The position numbers and the translations under genes were made by a program. From NCBI GenBank assembly GCA_029881015.1, contig JAOUNK010000047.1:1-13409 (forward strand): 13,409 nucleotides of DNA, in the 5' to 3' direction. Source of the DNA: Gammaproteobacteria bacterium (GTDB lineage: Bacteria > Pseudomonadota > Gammaproteobacteria > Steroidobacterales > Woeseiaceae). The notes beneath the pieces are model-generated. The model saw only the letters and a program-made list of their open reading frames with translations. It did not search any database and had not been told where the DNA came from. This document shows positions 7,347 through 13,409 of this stretch, piece after piece (the first letter of the stretch is position 1; each line of letters begins with the position of its first letter).

Positions 7347-8507
7347 ATGTGGCGCAGAACCCTTACAACCCTTCTGCTTCTTGGCCTCGCGGCGGCCGCC
7401 CCGGGCCAGGATGGCAGTGGCGAACTCACCAAGGTGAAGGAACAGGAGCTCGAAGAGGTCCGTGAGCGCATTTCCGAGCTGAAACAGAGCATGGATGCGG
7501 CGGCCAGGGAGAGGGGCCGCCTGACCGGCGAGCTGCAGGAGCTCGATGTCGCGATCTCGGAGCAGCGCATGCGCATCGCGGATATCGAGCGGGACCAGGC
7601 GTACACGGCCGGCAAGAAACAAAAGCTGGACCAGGAGCTGGCCGACCGGGAGCGCCACCTCGACGAAGAGTCGGCCGCGCTCGCGGCCCAGGTTCGAACG
7701 GCGTACATGAGCGGCAGCCAGGAAAAGATCAAGTTGCTGCTCAACCAGCGCGACCCGGCCACGCTCGGCCGCCTCATGGCGTACTACCGGTATCTGAACG
7801 AATACCGTGCCGGCAATATCGAGGCCGTTATCGAACAGATCCGCAAGCTCGACGAACTGCGGGCACAGATCGCTGCCGAGGAAGCGCGACTGGCGACCCT
7901 CGCCCGCGCGCGCTACGACGAACTCGGTCGCCTCGGCCGGTCGCAGGACGAACGCAAGGCCGTGCTCGCGACGCTGCGCCGGAAAATCGCTGACGAGGGC
8001 GAAGAGGTTGAGCGTCTCGCCGCGCAGGAGCGGGATCTGACGCGCCTCATTGCCGAGTTGACGAGCATCCTCAGCGACTACCCGATTTCGTCCGAGCAGC
8101 CCTTCAGCGAACACAAGGGCAAGCTGACCTGGCCGGTCGCCGGGCGCCTGCTGCACGACTTCGGCCAGCCGCGCGTCGGCGGCAACATCAAGTGGAACGG
8201 TGTCGTACTGGCGGCGCCACGGGGACGGGAAGTGCGCGCGGTTTACCACGGCCGGGTGGCCTTCGCGGACTGGCTCGCCGGCATGGGCCTGCTTGTCATC
8301 GTCGATCACGGCGAGGGCTACATGACGCTCTACGGTTACAACGAAACGATCCTCAAGGACACGGGCGACTGGGTGGCCCCCGGCGATGTCATCGCGACGG
8401 TCGGCGACAGCGGTGGCCAGGCCGAGGTCGGGCTCTATTTCGAGCTGCGGCGTGGCACCAAGCCGGAGAACCCGCGGCGATGGATAACCAGGAAGCCGGG
8501 TAGCTGA
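7347..8507 (+). CDS. envC: EnvC-like murein hydrolase activator (degenerate LytM/M23 domain)
   Basis: 386 residues (E. coli EnvC 419). A Sec signal (MWRRTLTTLLLLGLAAAAPG) leads into a long charged coiled coil, about 30-240, rich in Glu, Arg and Leu. A LytM domain follows at about 259-380 (KLTWPVAGRLLHDFG, LVIVDHGEGYMTLYGYN). Zinc-ligand positions of active M23 peptidases are replaced: the H-x-x-x-D pair reads W283...V287, and the H-x-H motif reads G362-L-Y364. The same losses occur in E. coli EnvC, which does not cut murein itself but activates the amidases AmiA and AmiB at the division septum under FtsEX control (family knowledge). The ATG was chosen for the signal peptide; the frame is open farther upstream across the intergenic region. 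It is followed by ctpA and yibQ. gpmI, the usual upstream neighbour, is absent. Confidence 0.93.
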   Translation: MWRRTLTTLLLLGLAAAAPGQDGSGELTKVKEQELEEVRERISELKQSMDAAARERGRLTGELQELDVAISEQRMRIADIERDQAYTAGKKQKLDQELADRERHLDEESAALAAQVRTAYMSGSQEKIKLLLNQRDPATLGRLMAYYRYLNEYRAGNIEAVIEQIRKLDELRAQIAAEEARLATLARARYDELGRLGRSQDERKAVLATLRRKIADEGEEVERLAAQERDLTRLIAELTSILSDYPISSEQPFSEHKGKLTWPVAGRLLHDFGQPRVGGNIKWNGVVLAAPRGREVRAVYHGRVAFADWLAGMGLLVIVDHGEGYMTLYGYNETILKDTGDWVAPGDVIATVGDSGGQAEVGLYFELRRGTKPENPRRWITRKPGS

Positions 8508-8596
8508 TGTTGTCGGGACCCGTGACTTATTGACTTGTCGCTCACCTTCCGGCCTGCCGCTGTGCTAAGGTCGGGGATCGAAACTCGGAAGCTCGT

Positions 8597-9817
8597 ATGT
8601 CGTTGAAAGTTCGCGCGGTTTTGGTTGTTGTGATCGGTTTGGTCATGGGCTTGAGCCTGTCAATCGGCGGCGGCCTGATCGGCAACGGCCGCGTACCGGA
8701 CAAGGAAGAGCTGGCCTGGGAGCAGGCCAGGTTATTCGCCGAGGTGCTCGAACGCGTCAAGCGCGATTACGTTGAGCCCATCGACGACGCGGAGCTTCTC
8801 GAAAGCGCGATCCGCGGCATGGTCAGCGACCTTGACGCACATTCCCAATACCTAGACGCCGGCGAGTACCGTGACATTCGTATCAGCACGACCGGCAGTT
8901 ACACGGGCGTCGGGATCGAGGTGGATGAGGTCGGCGGCAACGTCGTCGTCGTCACGCCCTTCGCCGATTCGCCGGCAGCCCGCTCGGGGATTCGCAGCGG
9001 CGACCGGATCGTTGCCGTGGACGATGTCGCTGTCGAAACGCATGGACTGCAGGAGACCATCGGTCGTCTTCGTGGACAAGTCGGCTCCAGCGTCAAGATC
9101 AGCGTGCTGCGCGACGACGAAGTCATCGATCACGAGGTGCGTCGCCAGATCATTCGCATGACCAGTGTGCACAAGGAATTCCTGGCACCGTCCTACGGTT
9201 ACGTCCGGGTAAGCCAGTTCAGCGAAAACACGGCCCGCGAACTCAGCCAGGCCGTCGATGATTTGCAGGACGCCAACCACGGCATGCTGGACGGGCTCGT
9301 CCTGGATCTGCGCAACAATCCGGGCGGCGTGCTTGATGCCGCGGTCGACGTGACAGACCTGTTCCTGGATGCCGGCGTCATCGTCACGGCGGATGGCCGC
9401 TCGATTGATTCACGGTTCACTCGCTCGGCACATCGCGGCGACATCCTCGACGGCGCGGCCCTGGTCGTCATCGTCAATGGCGGGTCTGCGTCGGCCTCGG
9501 AGATCGTCGCGGGCGCACTCCAGGACCACAATCGTGCGCTTATCGTGGGTACGGAGACATTCGGCAAGGGCCTGGTCCAGACGGTGGTGCCGCTCTCCAA
9601 GGGGCGGGCGATCAAGCTGACGACGTCACGTTACTACACGCCGTCGGGCGACTCGATTCACGAGGTCGGTATCACCCCCGATGTGTACGTGGGGGACACG
9701 CCGGGGTTCCCGGACTTTAGTCTGTCGGGCTTGCTGGATCGTGAACACGACATGCAACTGGCCGAAGCTATCGGGCACCTCGAGGCGCGCCCGGTGATGC
9801 ACAGCGCCGCAGAGTGA
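8597..9817 (+). CDS. ctpA: Carboxy-terminal processing protease, S41 family
   Basis: 406 residues. An N-terminal hydrophobic segment (about 5-27) acts as export signal or anchor, placing the enzyme in the periplasm. The PDZ domain spans about 95-180 (GSYTGVGIEVDEVGG, ADSPAARSGIRSGDRI). The S41 catalytic core follows: LDLRNNPGG at ~240, the nucleophile region NGGSASASE with S299 by comparison with related proteases, and the general-base Lys K324 in TFGKGLVQ. It ends with the conserved TTSRYYTPSG. Family members trim or degrade periplasmic substrates, and in several bacteria control murein hydrolases, which suits the position between envC and yibQ. GGAAG five bases before ATG is a plausible ribosome binding site. 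The 89 bases from envC show no convincing promoter. All catalytic residues appear present. Confidence 0.95.
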   Translation: MSLKVRAVLVVVIGLVMGLSLSIGGGLIGNGRVPDKEELAWEQARLFAEVLERVKRDYVEPIDDAELLESAIRGMVSDLDAHSQYLDAGEYRDIRISTTGSYTGVGIEVDEVGGNVVVVTPFADSPAARSGIRSGDRIVAVDDVAVETHGLQETIGRLRGQVGSSVKISVLRDDEVIDHEVRRQIIRMTSVHKEFLAPSYGYVRVSQFSENTARELSQAVDDLQDANHGMLDGLVLDLRNNPGGVLDAAVDVTDLFLDAGVIVTADGRSIDSRFTRSAHRGDILDGAALVVIVNGGSASASEIVAGALQDHNRALIVGTETFGKGLVQTVVPLSKGRAIKLTTSRYYTPSGDSIHEVGITPDVYVGDTPGFPDFSLSGLLDREHDMQLAEAIGHLEARPVMHSAAE

Positions 9818-9818
9818 C

Positions 9819-10547
9819 GTGTACCGGCACGGCCTGCTAGCGACGATCGTCTTCCTTTGTGGTACCCCGTCGCTGGCGGATACGCCGCGGATCGCAATCA
9901 TCATCGACGATCTTGGCTATCATTCTGCCAACGGTCACCGCGCCATCCGGCTGCCCGGACCCGTAACCTTTTCCTTCCTGCCGGGTGCGCCAAACGCGCG
10001 AACGCTGGCGGAGCAAGCCAACGAGCGCGGCAAGGAGGTCCTGCTGCATTTGCCGTTGCAGGCCGCGTCAGGCGACGGGCAGCGCAGCGAGCCGTCGGAA
10101 ATAGGCATGGACATGAGCCGCGAGCGCCTGGGCCGGGTCCTCAACGACGCCCTGCAATCGGTTCCGCATGTGTCCGGGATCAACAGCCATCGAGGCTCGC
10201 TCATGACGCGCCACCCGGGCCACATGCGCTGGCTCATGGAAGAAATCAGCGCCCATGAGCATCTTTTTTTCATCGACAGTTACACGCACCATGAAAGCGT
10301 CGCCCTGCAGATTGCCCGTGAAACCGGCGTCGATGCGATCAAGCGCGACGTGTTTCTCGACCCGGACCCGTCACCCGAGACCGTTGCCCGGGAGTTCGAA
10401 CGTATGAAGGCTCTTGCAAGGCAGCGCGGGCAGGTCATTGCTATCGGGCATCCCTACCCGGCAACGCTGGACCTGCTGGAGCGGGAGCTGCCGCTGCTTG
10501 CGGAACAAGGATTCGAGCTCGTCAGCGTTAGTGAGTTGCTCAAATGA
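9819..10547 (+). CDS. yibQ: Divergent polysaccharide deacetylase family 2 protein (YibQ-like)
   Basis: 242 residues from a GTG one base after the ctpA stop, so translation is probably coupled. A Sec signal with cleavage after PSLA (residue 20) leads straight into the catalytic fold: IIIDDLGY with D30/D31, HLPLQ, INSHRGS with H124 (NNHMGS in most relatives), FFIDSYT with D153, RDVFLDPD and IGHPYP. These are the metal- and substrate-binding motifs of the family 2 (DUF610) group. It is expected in the periplasm. The true substrate is not established; a peptidoglycan or other envelope glycan is inferred from the fold and from the envC-ctpA-yibQ neighbourhood, which recurs in Gammaproteobacteria. 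The small changes in the NSHRGS and DSYT motifs are conservative. I see no frameshift, although a run of seven T occurs near 10264. Confidence 0.88.
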   Translation: MYRHGLLATIVFLCGTPSLADTPRIAIIIDDLGYHSANGHRAIRLPGPVTFSFLPGAPNARTLAEQANERGKEVLLHLPLQAASGDGQRSEPSEIGMDMSRERLGRVLNDALQSVPHVSGINSHRGSLMTRHPGHMRWLMEEISAHEHLFFIDSYTHHESVALQIARETGVDAIKRDVFLDPDPSPETVAREFERMKALARQRGQVIAIGHPYPATLDLLERELPLLAEQGFELVSVSELLK

Positions 10548-10666
10548 GCATCTACCAGGATCGAGGACGACAATCGGATGTACCTCCCCGGAATCAGGGC
10601 GCTAAGCTACGACTATTGGCGGACCACACGTTGAACCCGGGAGCGGCAAAGCGCTCTAAGACAATC

Positions 10667-11530
10667 ATGCGCAAACGACAACTCAGCACAATTATCCTCG
10701 CGCCCCTGCTGGCGCTCCTGGCAATGCCGGCATTCGCGGGTGACACACCACGCGTGTTATTCAATGATCCTGCGAGCATCCCGTCGGTGCTGCTGGCCCA
10801 GGCCGACGACATGGCCTGCACCCAACAGTACGATCCCGTGTGCGGCGCCGACGGCCAGACCTATAGCAACGACTGCGTGGCGCGCGTAGCCGGGGTCGAG
10901 GTCGCGAGCAAGGGCCGCTGCGAAAGCGAAGAAGAATCGGGCTGCCCGGAAACCTTCGACCCGGTATGCGGAGTTGATCGCAATACCTACATCAACGAGT
11001 GTTTCGCGTCGAAGTCGAATGTCGAGATCGCCGGCCTGGGCGCGTGCACGCCCAACGGTTGCCCCAGTGTTGTCGAGCCCGTGTGCGGCATGAACGGCCG
11101 CACATTCATTAATCGCTGCGAGGCCAATGCGGAACGGGTGCCCGTGCAGCGCACAGGCACCTGTGACTTCGAAAACTGTCCGAAGGTGTATGCCCCGGTG
11201 TGCGGCGATGGCAAGACCTACGACAACGCCTGTTTCGCAGATGCCGCGGGCGCCCGGACGTTGATCGAGGGCGGATGTGGCGTCCGGGCGTGCCCGATAT
11301 TGTTCATACCGGTTTGCGGTGCTGACGGCATGACCTACAGCAATGCCTGTCACGCGGAGCGGCGCGGCGTGCGGGTGGAGTACGCCGGCGTCTGCGAGGA
11401 CATGGGACGCAACTGTCCCGATGAGTACTCGCCGGTTTGCGGCATGGACGGCGTGACCTACGACAACGAGTGCCAGCTCGACAATGCAGGCGTCACCAAA
11501 GCCTACGCAGGAACCTGCGTAGGCGGCTAG
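10667..11530 (+). CDS. Exported protein with six tandem Kazal-type protease inhibitor domains
   Basis: 287 residues. The start is chosen for a clean Sec signal: MRKRQ, a hydrophobic core and MPAFA with cleavage after A24. A short linker (25-50) is followed by six Kazal domains at 51-85, 93-127, 132-166, 171-204, 209-243 and 250-284, which fill the rest of the protein. Each has the core PVCG-x(2-3)-TY/F-x-N-x-C and four cysteines, for example C51, C59, C70 and C85; the first and fifth of the classical six are missing, as in other reduced Kazal domains. Kazal domains block serine proteases by presenting a rigid loop. No membrane anchor or catalytic domain exists, so it should be periplasmic or secreted. 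It lies 119 bases after yibQ; that gap has no convincing promoter. The frame is open back to an ATG overlapping the yibQ stop, but that would bury the signal peptide. Confidence 0.92.
   Translation: MRKRQLSTIILAPLLALLAMPAFAGDTPRVLFNDPASIPSVLLAQADDMACTQQYDPVCGADGQTYSNDCVARVAGVEVASKGRCESEEESGCPETFDPVCGVDRNTYINECFASKSNVEIAGLGACTPNGCPSVVEPVCGMNGRTFINRCEANAERVPVQRTGTCDFENCPKVYAPVCGDGKTYDNACFADAAGARTLIEGGCGVRACPILFIPVCGADGMTYSNACHAERRGVRVEYAGVCEDMGRNCPDEYSPVCGMDGVTYDNECQLDNAGVTKAYAGTCVGG
10817..11518 (+). repeat. Six diverged tandem Kazal-domain coding repeats
   Basis: Units run from first to last cysteine codon at 10817-10921, 10943-11047, 11060-11164, 11177-11278, 11291-11395 and 11414-11518. 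Five are 35 codons; the fourth is 34, with one residue lost in CGDGKTY. The cysteine spacing is otherwise constant, while most surface positions and the linkers differ. This indicates old duplications with divergence rather than recent copy expansion. Confidence 0.9.
11501..11524. terminator. Perfect 10-bp stem with 4-base loop at the end of the Kazal gene
   Basis: GCCTACGCAG (11501-11510) and its exact complement CTGCGTAGGC (11515-11524) enclose the loop GAAC. It overlaps the last codons of the Kazal gene, ending four bases before the TAG. No T-run follows on the plus strand. Reading the minus strand, the hairpin lies 16 bases after the small lipoprotein stop and is followed by TTT, so it could end that transcript. 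It could also stabilise the Kazal mRNA. It is stronger than expected by chance but not a textbook terminator. Confidence 0.4.
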
Positions 11531-11539
11531 ACAACCGGT

Positions 11540-11635
11540 CTATTGCTTCCCCATGGTCACGGCAAGCACCAGGGCCTCACCCCCACACGCGGACAGGCCG
11601 ATGAGCGGCAGCAAGGGCAGCAGACGCGTTCGCAT
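11540..11635 (-). CDS. Possible 31-residue micro-lipoprotein
   Basis: A small open frame begins with ATG two bases after the TGA of the upstream ATP-binding protein gene (TGA-GG-ATG). It encodes MRTRLLPLLPLIGLSACGG and 12 more residues before TAG. This has all parts of a lipoprotein signal: basic start, hydrophobic core and lipobox L14-S15-A16-C17. The mature peptide would be only 15 residues, CGGEALVLAVTMGKQ. The position, on the same strand and directly behind the ATPase gene, favours translational coupling. There is no separate clear Shine-Dalgarno. I do not recognise a family. The alternative is that the signal-like composition is a chance product of CTG-rich sequence; its short length makes this a real possibility. 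Confidence 0.4.
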   Translation of the reverse strand: MRTRLLPLLPLIGLSACGGEALVLAVTMGKQ

Positions 11636-11637
11636 CC

Positions 11638-13409
11638 TCATCGCCACGCCGGGTGCAGGCGCCCGTTTTGCCCTTTCGTGTAAGGCAGCCAGACAAGGCC
11701 GGTAATCGCCACGTTGATGTCTGTGCTCTTGGCACGCACGACGATCTCGCTGAGTTCCTCGGACTGGGCATCAAAGGAAGTGTCGAGATCGGCGATCTCC
11801 TTCTCGAGTTGCGCGTTCAGTTCGGCAATATCCGCTTTGACTTTCTCGGCAGTTTGCGTCGCGCGCACAACGTCGGCGGCCTCTTTGCTGGCGGTCCCGG
11901 CCGTCTTGATCGCCGAGCCGACCTTGGTTGCTGTGCTGGTGGACAGTTTCTTGCGACCGAGCACGGCACCGAGGATCGCGGTGCCAAACGAGATAGCTGT
12001 ATCGAGCTTCTTCTTCGTCGATTGCTCCTGCTGTACGGCGATGGCCTGTTCGGCCCGCATCAGGCGATTCTCGAGCGTGGTTGCCTTGGTCGCGTAGCGT
12101 TTGCGAATCTTCGCGATGGCCGCATCGCGTCTTTCGCTGGCCGCGTCCTGCAGCCGCGCGCGGAAGTCGCCTTCCGTTTCCGATGCCAGCGACGTCAAGC
12201 CGAAGCGCTTGCTGCGGAACAGGGTAATGTTCTCGTTCTGCCGTAACCAGCGCTTGTAGTCCTTGCCCCAGGCCGCATAGGCTTTCGCGTTGTCGGCGGC
12301 GGCCGGGCAGTCCGCGTAGCTCGCGTCCGCCTCGCCGGCTTCCTCGAGATCGTCGATAGACAGGTCCAGCGCTTCGCTGTTGTCCCAGTCGATATCGACG
12401 GGGCCACCCTCAAACTCGACCGTGTGCAAAACCTCGCGCTCATCTTCGATGTTGTAGCGCGCACTCGTGAACACGATGTCACCGCCGGCGATGAGGCGCG
12501 GGTGGTACACGATCTCCTCGCCGCTGCCCAGCACGTAGAACTGGTCGATAGACGGCGGTAGCGCCGGGGCCGTGTCCTGTGTCCTGCGTTCCGGTTTGGA
12601 GACCGCCTTCTCCGCCGCCGCGACCTTGTTTTTCTCGGTCATCATGAGCGCGCGAATATGGTCGCGCGTCATCGGGCCGGCGAGGTAGGACAATACCCAG
12701 CGCGTACTGAACACAACCGGCTCGTCCTCGTGCACGTTGTGCAGCAGGAAGCGCCGCTTGCCGAGGCCGGCGATCGTGCGCTCCATCTTCTGTTTGTCGA
12801 AATTGCCGGCCGTCGCTCCTTCGAGGCCCTCCATGACGCGTGCCTTGTCGCGTTCGGTTTGCAGGCGCCCGATGAACCAGGTGCCCGTGTTGGACAGACC
12901 CTTGTAGTCGAGGTCGACCGGGTTCTGCGTTGCGAGCACGAGGCCGACGCCGTACGCGCGCGCCTGTTTGAGCAGCGTGAGGAACAGCCTCTTCGACGGC
13001 GGATTCGCGACCGGCGGCATGTAGCCGAAGATCTCGTCCATGTACAGGATCGCGCGCAGGCTCGACGTGCCCGGCTGCGCCCGCATCCAGCCGATCAGTT
13101 CGTTGAGCAACATCGACACGAAAAACATGCGCTGTGCGTCGTCGAGGTGTGAAATCGACATCACGGAAATGCGCGGTTTGCCCTCGTCCGTGTACAGCAA
13201 GTTCTTCGCGTTGAGCGGCGTGCCCTGCATCCAGGCCTCGAAGCCCGGTGCCGCCAGCAGGTTGTTCAGCGCCATGGCCAGCGTGAAGCGGTCCTTGGCG
13301 GGGAAGAACGAATCGAGGTTCATGACGCCGACCTTGGCAATCGGCGGGTTCTGAATTTCCCCGATGAGTGCCGGAACATCCAGGTTGCGGCCGTCCCGCC
13401 ACGCGTTGT
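11638..13409 (-). CDS. HerA-like ATP-binding protein with C-terminal coiled coil, 3' part (5' end outside window)
   Basis: About 590 residues are visible; the frame is open to the window edge (reading AWRDGRNLDVPALIGEIQNPP before an internal Met at 13323). I recognise the family: ~800-residue COG0433/HerA-like ATPases found widely in bacteria, function not established. Visible parts are the conserved block FPAKDRFTLAMALNNLLAAPGF, Walker B LRAILYMDE (Asp/Glu codons at 13038-13033), PPVANPPSK, LKQARAYGVGLVLATQNP and NTGTWFIGRLQTERDKARV. Walker A must lie beyond the window. After the ATPase core (ends near 12640) comes a charged linker, a coiled-coil segment (about 12170-11990), a glycine/alanine-rich stretch ISFGTAILGAVLG that might insert in or pack on a membrane, another coiled coil (11880-11760) and a short conserved-looking tail. 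DNA pumping is only one possibility. Confidence 0.85.
   Translation of the reverse strand, partial: NAWRDGRNLDVPALIGEIQNPPIAKVGVMNLDSFFPAKDRFTLAMALNNLLAAPGFEAWMQGTPLNAKNLLYTDEGKPRISVMSISHLDDAQRMFFVSMLLNELIGWMRAQPGTSSLRAILYMDEIFGYMPPVANPPSKRLFLTLLKQARAYGVGLVLATQNPVDLDYKGLSNTGTWFIGRLQTERDKARVMEGLEGATAGNFDKQKMERTIAGLGKRRFLLHNVHEDEPVVFSTRWVLSYLAGPMTRDHIRALMMTEKNKVAAAEKAVSKPERRTQDTAPALPPSIDQFYVLGSGEEIVYHPRLIAGGDIVFTSARYNIEDEREVLHTVEFEGGPVDIDWDNSEALDLSIDDLEEAGEADASYADCPAAADNAKAYAAWGKDYKRWLRQNENITLFRSKRFGLTSLASETEGDFRARLQDAASERRDAAIAKIRKRYATKATTLENRLMRAEQAIAVQQEQSTKKKLDTAISFGTAILGAVLGRKKLSTSTATKVGSAIKTAGTASKEAADVVRATQTAEKVKADIAELNAQLEKEIADLDTSFDAQSEELSEIVVRAKSTDINVAITGLVWLPYTKGQNGRLHPAWR

Noticed and set aside
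7332..8309. 325-codon minus-strand open frame
   Set aside because: Antisense to the envC coiled coil and LytM domain; no independent evidence.
8530..8568. TTGACT and TGCTAA as a ctpA promoter
   Set aside because: The spacing between the two elements is about 27 bases, too long for a sigma-70 promoter.
10631..10660. TTGAAC and TCTAAG as a promoter for the Kazal gene
   Set aside because: Both boxes match only four of six positions, and the implied start would fall on the ATG; too weak to call.
10544..10666. Start of the Kazal gene at the ATG overlapping the yibQ stop
   Set aside because: It would place 41 polar residues before a clear Sec signal peptide; the ATGA overlap may still be a remnant of coupling.
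11577..11774. 65-codon minus-strand frame covering the ATPase end
   Set aside because: Overlaps the recognisable ATPase tail in another frame and has no motif.

Overview
The window reads as GC-rich chromosomal DNA of a gammaproteobacterium. The evidence is the gene set and order: ntrB-ntrC, then trmL, gpsA, secB, a YibN-type rhodanese, envC, an S41 protease (ctpA) and a YibQ-type deacetylase. From memory, this is the backbone order seen in Pseudomonas and, in part, in Escherichia coli. No rRNA, tRNA, CRISPR array, insertion sequence or phage gene was seen. No gene-free stretch exceeds about 120 bases.

Layout: (1) 2-2054, plus strand: the 3' end of the NtrB sensor kinase overlapping a complete NtrC sigma-54 activator. 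(2) 2119-4705, minus strand: a class 1B dihydroorotate dehydrogenase gene whose end overlaps the start of a TPR/Sel1-repeat lipoprotein gene. (3) 4727-5191, plus strand: the tRNA methyltransferase trmL, only 21 bases from the divergent pyrD start. (4) 5229-7240, minus strand: yibN, secB and gpsA, probably one operon driven by a TATAAT promoter near 7295. gpsA has no ATG, GTG or TTG start and appears to begin at an ATT that shares a base with the secB stop. (5) 7347-10547, plus strand: the cell-envelope trio envC, ctpA and a divergent polysaccharide deacetylase. (6) 10667-11530, plus strand: an exported protein with six tandem four-cysteine Kazal protease-inhibitor domains. (7) 11540-13409, minus strand: the 3' part of a HerA-like ATP-binding protein, followed two bases later by a possible 31-residue lipoprotein ORF.

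How the genes fit together: the housekeeping block covers nitrogen regulation (NtrBC), tRNA wobble modification (TrmL), glycerol-3-phosphate synthesis for phospholipids (GpsA), export chaperoning (SecB) and septal murein remodelling and periplasmic proteolysis (EnvC, CtpA, YibQ). Compared with the remembered relatives, gpmI, grxC and cysE are missing from their usual slots. The pyrD plus Sel1 pair, the Kazal gene and the ATPase plus micro-lipoprotein pair look like lineage-specific additions. The observations most worth checking are the ATT start of gpsA, the Gram-positive-type PyrD with no pyrK beside it, the six-headed Kazal protein with a different predicted P1 residue in every domain, and the micro-lipoprotein.
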